Positions 52,975 through 60,252 of a DNA stretch of 64,000 nt are shown here, piece after piece (position 1 is the stretch's first letter; every line of letters begins with the position of its first letter). Position numbers and translations under genes: made by a program. Source of the DNA: Streptomyces sp. ALI-76-A (GTDB lineage: Bacteria > Actinomycetota > Actinomycetes > Streptomycetales > Streptomycetaceae). Below the pieces are notes generated by a model. That model ran no database searches and had not been told where the DNA came from. It worked only from the letters and a program-made list of their open reading frames with translations. The stretch is from the NCBI RefSeq assembly GCF_030287445.1, contig NZ_JASVWB010000002.1:5456001-5520000 (forward strand), written 5' to 3'.

Positions 52975-54011
52975 TGGCCGACGAGCAGTACCGGTGGCTG
53001 GACCGCGAAACGGCGGAGCGTCTGCTGAGCGGAGAGTCCCTCGAAGCCGTCGACGTGGCCGCCCGCGACCGGGCCGAACGGCTCGCGAAGACCCTGGACG
53101 CGCTCTCCGTGGAACCCCCGCCGACCAGCGCGGAACTCCCCGGCGAGGCCGCCGCGCTGGCCGCCTTCCGCAAGGCGCGCGCGGACCGCGCCGACGACCG
53201 GGCCGGTGAGCCGGCCGCTGAGCGGACCCCTTCCGGCCGCTCCCGTGTCCGTTCCGCCGACGCCGGACTCGTCCGCATCGGCGGCCCCGGCCGGGGCGGA
53301 CCCGGTCCCCGCCGGAGCCGTACCGTCCGCCTCGGTCTGGCCGCCGCGCTCACCGTCGGAATGGTCGGCGGAGTCGCCGCCGCGGCCGGAACCGGAGTCC
53401 TGCCGACGCCGTTCGGCGGCACCGGCCCGGGCGCCCCCGCCTCCTCGGTCTCGGCCGCGGTGACACCGGACCGTCCGGTGGGCACGCCGTCGCACGGGGC
53501 CTCCGGGAGCGCGCCCCCGTCCGGCGGTGCGGCCGACCCCGGCCAGCGCGTGCCCCGCGACACCGCACGCCGGGGCTCCTCCCCGGACACCGGCGGCGGC
53601 ACGGGCTCCGACGACCGGCCGGGGCGTCCGGACACCCGGTGGAGCGGTGCCCCGGCGGCCTGCCGGGACGTGCGCGACGGCAGGGGACTGGCCCCCGACC
53701 GCAGGCGTGCCCTGGAGGGCGCGGCGGGCGGCTCCGCGTACGTCAGGAAGTACTGCGAGTCCGTGCTGGCCGGCACGTCGTCCCAGGACGACGAGGCCAA
53801 GGGCGGCGCGAGGAGCGGGGCCGAGGGGGGCGCCAAGGGCGGGACCAGGAGCGGCGTCACCGGCGACAGCGGCAGCGCTGACAACGATGACAAGGCCGAC
53901 CGGGACGACCGCGGCGGCAAGAACGGCAAGAACGGCAAGAACGGCAAGAACGGCAAGAACGGCAGGGCCCACAAGGGCAGGGGCGGCAAGGGTGGCAAGG
54001 GCGGCAACTAG
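52971..54011 (+). CDS. Membrane partner of ECF sigma copy 2 (putative anti-sigma factor)
   Basis: The 346-residue protein has a helical cytoplasmic region (YRWLDRETAERLLSGESLEA, then ARDRAERLAKTLDAL), a basic stretch, one membrane helix (VRLGLAAALTVGMVGGVAAAA) and an extracytoplasmic part. The latter has a Cys pair in AACRDVRDGRGLAPDRRRAL and VRKYCESV, as in the copy 1 partner. The C terminus is extremely Gly/Lys/Asn-rich, with five GKN units and then KGGKGGN. The start overlaps the sigma stop. The stop codon itself lies inside the large palindrome that follows. Confidence 0.75.
   Translation: MMADEQYRWLDRETAERLLSGESLEAVDVAARDRAERLAKTLDALSVEPPPTSAELPGEAAALAAFRKARADRADDRAGEPAAERTPSGRSRVRSADAGLVRIGGPGRGGPGPRRSRTVRLGLAAALTVGMVGGVAAAAGTGVLPTPFGGTGPGAPASSVSAAVTPDRPVGTPSHGASGSAPPSGGAADPGQRVPRDTARRGSSPDTGGGTGSDDRPGRPDTRWSGAPAACRDVRDGRGLAPDRRRALEGAAGGSAYVRKYCESVLAGTSSQDDEAKGGARSGAEGGAKGGTRSGVTGDSGSADNDDKADRDDRGGKNGKNGKNGKNGKNGRAHKGRGGKGGKGGN
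53916..53960 (+). repeat. Five tandem 9-base coding repeats
   Basis: Five perfect copies of GGCAAGAAC encode GKN units in the C-terminal tail of the anti-sigma-like protein. Perfect identity suggests recent slippage and likely strain-to-strain length variation. Confidence 0.9.
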
Positions 54012-54114
54012 TGCCGCGGCAGGCAACGTTCGCCCGTCAAGGAGCGGCGTCCGGTGCGGCGAGAGGGCGTGCCGGGCGTCGCGACGGGGCGAACGTTGCC
54101 TGCCACGGCACTAG
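54008..54114. repeat. Large palindromic element (MITE-like or bidirectional terminator)
   Basis: Left arm CTAGTGCCGCGGCAGGCAAC then GTTCGCCCGTC (54008-54038) is repeated inverted at 54083-54114 with only one substitution and one indel in 32 bases. Both outer ends are CTAG. The 44-base centre is GC-rich with further self-complementarity. It sits between convergent genes and contains the stop codon of the upstream gene. The near-perfect, long arms and defined CTAG ends look like a small non-autonomous mobile element; a terminator function is also possible. Confidence 0.75.
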
Positions 54115-54479
54115 GCCCCGCACCCGTGTCCGGCGCCAAGGCCGAGACAATGGCACGGCGACCTTCACGGCAAGCGCCACGGCCCTGACGGTGGCGCGGG
54201 CACTCCGGTGTCCACCGGGTCGCCCGGTGTCGTCCGGAGTCCTCCGACGCCCTTGGCTCTTCGCAGGAAGAGGCGCCTGATCTGCTGTTTCCCAGCTCGC
54301 CGAAATTTTCTCGGGCAGGGTGTGACGTTTCCGTCCCCCGGGACGCAGTACTGAGTGAGCCGACTGGTCATCGGCCGTCGCACAGAGCCGGGGTTCCCCC
54401 CGTACCACGGCTCGTGCACATCGGCGCGGGCGGGACATGTTCCCCCGGTCCCGCCCGCGCCCCAGATCCGTCGCCGGTG
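54115..54479. other. Convergent gap after the palindromic element
   Basis: About 365 bases before the L,D-transpeptidase stop. No gene with a ribosome site or recognised family is visible. A locally AT-richer patch (54290-54320, GAAATTTTC) stands out but no promoter pair could be assigned. Confidence 0.4.
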
Positions 54480-55427
54480 TCACCAGTGGACGACGACCTT
54501 GTCGCCGTTCCTCACCCGCGCGAACATCTCCGCGATGGCCGTCTCGTCCCGTACGTTGACGCAGCCGTGCGAGGCGCCGGCGTAACCGCGGGCCGCGAAG
54601 TCGGAGGAGTAGTGCACGGCCTGGCCGCCGCTGAAGAACATGGCGTACGGCATCGGCGCGTCGTACAGCGTCGACACATGGTGGCGGGACTTCCAGTAGA
54701 CGCGGAACACACCCTCGCGCGTCGGTGTGTACTGCGAGCCGAAGCGGACCGGCACCGTCATGACCGTGCGGCCGTCGACCATCCAGCGCAGGGTGCGGCT
54801 CGACTTGTTGATGCACAGCGCCCGCCCGGTCAGGCAGCGGGGGTCCGGCGCGGCGGCCGGCTGACCGCCCATCAGGTAGAGGTCCCAGGTGCCCGGCTCG
54901 CGCGTCATCCGCAGCAGCCGCTGCCAGGTGACGGTGTCCGTCTCGCCCGTCCTCGGCAGCCCGCGCTTGCCCTGGAAGCCCCTGACCGCCCGCTCCGTCA
55001 GGTCGTCGTACGTCCCCGTCGGCCCGTCGAAGAGCCAGGCGACCTGCCGCAGCCGGGCCTGGAGCTCGCGGACGTCCCGGCCGGTGTCGCCCCGGGACCA
55101 CAGGACGACGGGCGCGGGCTCGGGAGCGGGCGGCGCGCTCGGCTTGTCATCGGCGCCGCTGTCCTCGTCGCTCCGGCCGCCGCGGCCGTCGTCGTCACCG
55201 CCGTCACCGCGGTCGCCGCCGTCGGCGTCCCCGCTCGGGGCGTCGGCCTTCGTGGAGGGCGGCGCGCTGCCGGGGACGTCGATGCGCACCGGCGACCGGG
55301 GCTGCCCGTCCCCGTCCGTGGTCTGCACCGTGCAGCCGCACACCGTGGCCAGGGCGAGCAGCGCGACGATGCCTCTCCCCCTGCCCGTCCTGCTCGCCAT
55401 GCCCACGCCCATGCCCGTCATACGCAC
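54480..55427 (-). CDS. L,D-transpeptidase with peptidoglycan-binding domain, probable lipoprotein
   Basis: The 315-residue protein has an N-terminal hydrophobic segment with a lipobox-like ending (LLALATVCGC), an acidic Gly/Asp-rich linker (about 35-95) and a peptidoglycan-binding domain (SRGDTGRDVRELQARLRQV, then TERAVRGFQGKRGLP). The YkuD catalytic domain has the active-site motif SHGCVNVRDE. It forms 3-3 cross-links or attaches proteins to the wall. GTG 55427 is chosen with GGGGG upstream; GTG 55448 and ATG 55421 are alternatives. Confidence 0.9.
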   Translation of the reverse strand: MRMTGMGVGMASRTGRGRGIVALLALATVCGCTVQTTDGDGQPRSPVRIDVPGSAPPSTKADAPSGDADGGDRGDGGDDDGRGGRSDEDSGADDKPSAPPAPEPAPVVLWSRGDTGRDVRELQARLRQVAWLFDGPTGTYDDLTERAVRGFQGKRGLPRTGETDTVTWQRLLRMTREPGTWDLYLMGGQPAAAPDPRCLTGRALCINKSSRTLRWMVDGRTVMTVPVRFGSQYTPTREGVFRVYWKSRHHVSTLYDAPMPYAMFFSGGQAVHYSSDFAARGYAGASHGCVNVRDETAIAEMFARVRNGDKVVVHW

Positions 55428-55612
55428 TGCGGACCCCCGCCGTCTCACCGATGCGCTCGGATGTCACCTGAGATGTTCCCCCTGAATGACGCCCGGCGAA
55501 CGGCGCGGCATGGTTGTGACGGGGACCGCAGCACCCCTGTGAGCAAGGTCCCAGCGTGCTGGCCTGCACCGGAAGCACGCCCACCGCTACAGTCCGTCGA
55601 AGGGTCGGACCG

Positions 55613-55624
55613 TACCAGCTGGTA
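55613..55624. promoter_or_regulatory. Palindrome upstream of the CoA mutase gene
   Basis: The perfect 12-base palindrome TACCAGCTGGTA lies 36 bases before the mutase ATG and is followed by two GTAACTGC copies 10 bases apart. Its position suits an operator or activator site; no regulator can be assigned. Confidence 0.35.
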
Positions 55625-55659
55625 ACTGCGAGTAACTGCTCAGCGGGAGGCAACACACC

Positions 55660-57240
55660 ATGTCGCGCGAGTCGGAGTCCAGGCTGCCCATCGAGCCGGT
55701 GTACGGGCCCGAGGCCCTGGATGGCTGGGACCCGGCGGAGAAGCTCGGCGAGCCGGGGTCGTACCCCTTCACCCGGGGCGTGTACCCGTCGATGTACACC
55801 GGCCGGCCCTGGACGATGCGCCAGTACGCGGGTTTCGGTACGGCGACGGAGTCCAACGCCCGCTACAAGCAGCTGATCGCCAACGGCACGATGGGCCTGT
55901 CGGTCGCCTTCGACCTGCCGACCCAGATGGGCCACGACTCGGACGCCCCGATCGCGAGCGGTGAGGTCGGCAAGGTGGGCGTGGCGATCGACTCGATCGA
56001 CGACATGCGGGTGCTGTTCGGCGGGATCCCGCTGGACAAGGTGTCCACGTCGATGACGATCAACGCCCCGGCCTCCCTGCTGCTGCTCCTGTACCAACTG
56101 GTCGCCGAGGAGCAGGGCGTGCCCGCGGACAAGCTCACCGGCACGATCCAGAACGACGTGCTGAAGGAGTACATCGCGCGCGGGACGTACATCTTCCCGC
56201 CCAAGCCCTCCCTGCGGCTGATCGCGGACATCTTCAAGTACTGCCAGGCCGAGATCCCGAAGTGGAACACCATCTCGATCTCCGGCTACCACATGGCCGA
56301 GGCGGGTGCCACGCCCGCGCAGGAGATCGCGTTCACGCTGGCGGACGGCATCGAGTACGTGCGCACCGCGGTCGCGGCCGGCATGGACGTCGACGACTTC
56401 GCGCCCCGCCTCTCCTTCTTCTTCGTGGCCCGTACGACGATCCTGGAGGAGGTCGCGAAGTTCCGCGCCGCCCGCCGGATCTGGGCGAAGGTGATGCGCG
56501 AGGAGTTCGGCGCGAAGAACCCCAAGTCGCTGATGCTGCGCTTCCACACGCAGACGGCGGGCGTGCAGCTGACGGCCCAGCAGCCCGAGGTGAACCTGGT
56601 CCGCGTGGCGGTGCAGGGCCTGGCCGCGGTCCTCGGCGGCACGCAGTCCCTGCACACCAACTCCTTCGACGAGGCCATCGCGCTGCCGACGGACAAGTCC
56701 GCGCGCCTGGCCCTGCGCACCCAGCAGGTCCTCGCCTACGAGACGGACGTGACCGCGACGGTCGACCCGTTCGCCGGGTCCTACGTCATCGAGAGGATGA
56801 CCGACGACGTCGAGGCGGCGGCGGTCGAGCTGATGCGGAAGGTCGAGGACCTCGGCGGCGCGGTCAACGCCATCGAGCACGGTTTCCAGAAGGGCGAGAT
56901 CGAGCGCTCCGCCTACCGGATCGCGCAGGAGACCGACTCCGGCGAGCGGGTCGTGGTCGGCGTCAACCGCTACCAGCTCGACGAGGAGGAGCCGTACGAG
57001 CCCCTGCGCGTCGACCCCGCCATCGAGGCCCAGCAGGCGGAGCGGCTGGCCAGGCTGCGGGCGGAGCGGGACCAGGCGGCGGTCGACGCGGCACTGGACG
57101 CCCTGAAGAAGGCGGCCGAGGGAGAGGACAACGTCCTCTACCCGATGAAGGACGCGCTGCGGGCCCGGGCGACCGTGGGCGAGGTGTGCAACGCGCTCCG
57201 GGGTGTCTGGGGGACCTATGTGCCCTCGGACGCGTTCTGA
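55660..57240 (+). CDS. Methylmalonyl-CoA mutase family protein, large (catalytic) subunit without B12 domain
   Basis: The 526-residue protein aligns with the catalytic barrel of acyl-CoA mutases: [92 protein letters not shown]. It ends before the C-terminal cobalamin-binding domain, so no DxHxxG motif is present. A separate small B12 subunit must therefore complete it, as in isobutyryl-CoA mutase, and none is encoded beside it. Substrate could be isobutyryl-, methylmalonyl- or another branched acyl-CoA. The ATG has GGGAGG 7 bases upstream. Confidence 0.88.
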   Translation: MSRESESRLPIEPVYGPEALDGWDPAEKLGEPGSYPFTRGVYPSMYTGRPWTMRQYAGFGTATESNARYKQLIANGTMGLSVAFDLPTQMGHDSDAPIASGEVGKVGVAIDSIDDMRVLFGGIPLDKVSTSMTINAPASLLLLLYQLVAEEQGVPADKLTGTIQNDVLKEYIARGTYIFPPKPSLRLIADIFKYCQAEIPKWNTISISGYHMAEAGATPAQEIAFTLADGIEYVRTAVAAGMDVDDFAPRLSFFFVARTTILEEVAKFRAARRIWAKVMREEFGAKNPKSLMLRFHTQTAGVQLTAQQPEVNLVRVAVQGLAAVLGGTQSLHTNSFDEAIALPTDKSARLALRTQQVLAYETDVTATVDPFAGSYVIERMTDDVEAAAVELMRKVEDLGGAVNAIEHGFQKGEIERSAYRIAQETDSGERVVVGVNRYQLDEEEPYEPLRVDPAIEAQQAERLARLRAERDQAAVDAALDALKKAAEGEDNVLYPMKDALRARATVGEVCNALRGVWGTYVPSDAF

Positions 57241-57266
57241 GCGAGCGGTTCACCCGGGGGCTGACC

Positions 57267-57283
57267 CAGCTCCGAGGGAGCTG
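57267..57283. terminator. Short hairpin after the mutase gene
   Basis: CAGCTCC-GAG-GGAGCTG is a perfect 7-base stem 27 bases beyond the stop codon, in the convergent gap with the acyltransferase. No U-tract. Confidence 0.5.
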
Positions 57284-57440
57284 CCCGGACACCGGGACTG
57301 ACCGGCGGCTTCAGTTGGTGCGGTCCGTCCAGCCCGTCGGCAGGTCGCCCGGTGCCACGCCGCGCTACCCGTGCTCGACGGACTGGTGCCCGCCCTGGAG
57401 GCCCCCTCGGTCAGCCCGGGCCCAACTCCCTGACGTACTG

Positions 57441-58574
57441 TCAGCGGACCTTGGCCAGCGCCGTCCGCAGTCTGGGGGTCAGTGGCTTTTCGACGAAACG
57501 GTTCAGGAGCCAGGCCAGGAGGAGCATCGACGCGACCGTGAGAGCGAAGGTCGGCGCCGAGGGCAGGCCCAGGTCGACGTGCAGGGTGTGCACCACGACC
57601 CAGCCGAGGTGCTCGTGGACCAGGTAGAACGGGTAGGTCAGGGCCCCCGCCACGGTCAGCCAGCGCCAGTCGGCCCAGCCCAGCCAGCCCAGGGCGACCG
57701 CGGCGACCGCGAGGAAGCCGAGGGCGACGACCAGGACGATCCCGGACGAGGTGCGGTGGGCGAAGGCGTTCGGGTCCGCCGCGTTCCACAGCTCGCGTAC
57801 CGCGTAGTGCTGGCCGATCAGGAAGCTCACGGCCACGATGCCCCAGCCGTAGACGTCCGTGCGGTCGCGGTGGACGAGGTAGAGGCCGACGCCGCCGATG
57901 AAGAACGGGGCGTACTCCGGCATGAACACGGTGTCCAGCAGCGGCTGTCGGGCGCCCTGGGCGATGGTCGCCGCGAGGGTCCAGCCCGCGCAGAACAGGA
58001 TCACGCGGCGCCGGGAGGCGCCGGGCAGCACGACACAGAGGGCGAACAGGGCGTAGAAGCGGACCTCCGCCCACAGCGTCCAGCACACCCCCAGCACCCG
58101 GTCCACGCCCAGCGGATACTGAAGCATTGTCAGGTTCACCAGCGTGTCGCTCGGCGACAGCGCCGTGTAGGTGACCACCGGCAGCGCGAACACCGCCGTC
58201 ACCAGCAGGACCGCCGCCCAGTACGCGGGCAGCAGCCGGGAGGCGCGGGAGGCGAAGAACGACTTCAGGGGGCGGCCCCATCCGCTCATGCAGATCACGA
58301 ACCCGCTGATCACGAAGAAGATCTGGACGCCGAGACAGCCGTAGGCGAAATAGTTGTGCAGCGTGGGGAACTGCCGCTCCGGTGAACTTCCCCAGGCGTG
58401 GGTGATCTCGCCGCCCCGGCCGCCGTAGTGATAGGCGGCCACCATCAGCGCGGCGACCAGACGCAGCCCGTCCAGGGCGCGCAGCCGGGGCTTTCGCCGG
58501 GCACCCGTCCCCTCCGGCGGGGGCAGCACGGGCGCGGACGCGTCGGGCACCGGCCGGACGGTCATGTTGGTCAC
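57441..58574 (-). CDS. OafA/YrhL-like membrane acyltransferase
   Basis: The 377-residue acyltransferase-3 protein has about ten helices. The family start RLRALDGLRLVAALMVAAYH has the conserved His, followed by GVQIFFVISGFVICMSGWGR. The C terminus carries FYLVHEHLGW and LLNRFVEKPL. These enzymes acetylate or otherwise acylate surface sugars. It is divergent from the glycosyltransferase operon, with starts about 215 bases apart, and probably modifies the same polymer. Confidence 0.9.
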   Translation of the reverse strand: MTNMTVRPVPDASAPVLPPPEGTGARRKPRLRALDGLRLVAALMVAAYHYGGRGGEITHAWGSSPERQFPTLHNYFAYGCLGVQIFFVISGFVICMSGWGRPLKSFFASRASRLLPAYWAAVLLVTAVFALPVVTYTALSPSDTLVNLTMLQYPLGVDRVLGVCWTLWAEVRFYALFALCVVLPGASRRRVILFCAGWTLAATIAQGARQPLLDTVFMPEYAPFFIGGVGLYLVHRDRTDVYGWGIVAVSFLIGQHYAVRELWNAADPNAFAHRTSSGIVLVVALGFLAVAAVALGWLGWADWRWLTVAGALTYPFYLVHEHLGWVVVHTLHVDLGLPSAPTFALTVASMLLLAWLLNRFVEKPLTPRLRTALAKVR

Positions 58575-58788
58575 GAAATTCCCCTCGTACGGGCGTTCCT
58601 TCGGGTACTTGTCAGCACGTTAGTCCGAATCACAGGGATGTCCGGACCGGCGAGCCAACGATTGGCCGCGTGGTCCCGGTGAGTTCACCTGAATGTCGTT
58701 TTGGCTTTCTAAGTTTCCCCAGAATCCCCCCACGCTGCGATAAACCCAAGAACACAGCTAGAGCTGGGTAAAAGACCACAGGAGTGCC

Positions 58789-60252
58789 ATGACGACGGTC
58801 CAGAAGAGACGTGCACGTGCGCGTGGAGGGGAGCTGGACGACTGCCTGCGCGCCTGCGCGGTGCACAGCGGAAAACTCGTCGGCAGCATCGACCGCCGCC
58901 GGGTCGAACTCGCCGAGCAGCTGCGCAAGCTGCTCGTGGTGTGGGGCACGACCTCGACGACCGCCGCCGTGCCCGCGCCGGCCGGCGCCACCGCCCTGCT
59001 GAAGCGGGCCGTCAAGGGTGCCCCGACCCCCTCCGCGAGCCTCGGCAACGAACTCCTGGACGCCCTGCTCGCCGTCGCCAACAAAGCCCTGGAGTGCGGC
59101 TACGACGACGAGTTGAACCTCGCGCTGGTCATCAGCGACACCGTCCTGGCCCAGCGCAAGAACTCCCGCGCCGGCTGGCGGCTGCGCGCCCGCCTGCTGG
59201 AGACCCTCGGCGAGGAGACCGAGGCCCTTCAGGCGTACGAGCGCTACCTCGGCCTCACCGACGACGACGGCTTCGGCGTCCGCGCCCGGATCGCCGGCCT
59301 CAAGGTCGCGGCGGACAGGGAACGCGAACTGTTCGCCCTCCTGGAGCGCCAGGTGCCGCGCGCCCGGGACTTCGCGCGCGGGTTCGCCACCGACGTGTGG
59401 GCCGAGGGCCTCGCCGCGCACGCGGTCGGCGACTGGACCGAGGCCGAACCCCGGCTCGTGGGAGCGCTCCTCTCGCTCGCCGCCGACCAGGCCCCGGTGC
59501 AGGACCGGCAGGACCTGCTCAGCCAGTACCTCGACCTGCGCACCGCCGTGCCCGGCGTCGACCTGCCCGCGCTGACCGAGGCCGTCGCGCTCTACGCCGA
59601 GCAGCGCCGCAGCCGGATGCGCGGCCCCGTCACCGACCCGACCGTCGGCGGCGTGCAGTGGATCACCCTCGGCGAGTTCCGCAACCAGATCGCCGGCAAG
59701 TCGATCGCCCTGATCGCCAACTCCGGCCGCGTCGGCGCCGGTTCCATGGGCGCCGAGATCGACGCGTACGACCTGGTGGTGCGCTTCAACTCGTACCGGA
59801 TCGACCCGAAGAACACCGGCAGCCGCACCGACATCCACGCCACCATCCACAAGCACGGCTTCAACTGGGACCAGCACGTCACCACCCGGCTGGTCTTCGG
59901 TGGCATCTCCGGCGACTGGAAGTACTCGCTGCGCAACCGCCTGGTGCCGGGCGCCCAGACCTACCTCGGCGACGAGTCCCTGCGCTGGCCGGTGCGCAAC
60001 ATCGGCAAGCTCGGCAACGACGTCTGGTCGGGCATCCCGACCACCGGCTTCAACATGCTGTGGCTGCTGGACTTCCTGGACGTCAGCCCGACCCTGGACC
60101 TGATCGGCTTCGACTTCTACGAGAGCGGCGCCTACCGGGTGGCAGGAGCGATGAAGCTGGCCATCACGTCCGTGCACGAATACACCAGCGAGAAGGAATG
60201 GGTCATGCAGCGGGCCCAGAGCGTGACCGACATGAGGATATCCCTGCGATGA
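58789..60252 (+). CDS. GT29 (sialyltransferase)-like glycosyltransferase with N-terminal helical repeats
   Basis: The 487-residue protein has an N-terminal helical region of about 270 residues with TPR character (LEECGYDDELNLALVISDTV-type helices). A GT29 domain follows, with the large sialylmotif (ALIANSGRVGAGSMGAEIDA near 307, then LVVRFNSYRI), the small motif (TTGFNMLWLLDF near 420) and a very-small-motif-like HEYTSE at about 463 giving HxxxxE. GT29 enzymes transfer nonulosonic acids from CMP donors; here I infer transfer of a Kdn- or sialic-type sugar to a wall polymer. The ATG has AGGAG upstream. It is coupled to the next gene (ATGA). Confidence 0.85.
   Translation: MTTVQKRRARARGGELDDCLRACAVHSGKLVGSIDRRRVELAEQLRKLLVVWGTTSTTAAVPAPAGATALLKRAVKGAPTPSASLGNELLDALLAVANKALECGYDDELNLALVISDTVLAQRKNSRAGWRLRARLLETLGEETEALQAYERYLGLTDDDGFGVRARIAGLKVAADRERELFALLERQVPRARDFARGFATDVWAEGLAAHAVGDWTEAEPRLVGALLSLAADQAPVQDRQDLLSQYLDLRTAVPGVDLPALTEAVALYAEQRRSRMRGPVTDPTVGGVQWITLGEFRNQIAGKSIALIANSGRVGAGSMGAEIDAYDLVVRFNSYRIDPKNTGSRTDIHATIHKHGFNWDQHVTTRLVFGGISGDWKYSLRNRLVPGAQTYLGDESLRWPVRNIGKLGNDVWSGIPTTGFNMLWLLDFLDVSPTLDLIGFDFYESGAYRVAGAMKLAITSVHEYTSEKEWVMQRAQSVTDMRISLR

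Noticed and set aside
58941..60248. Extending the GT8 gene upstream to 58941
   Set aside because: This part of the frame overlaps the GT29 gene in another phase and is Arg/Pro-rich; the ATG overlapping the GT29 stop is the natural start.
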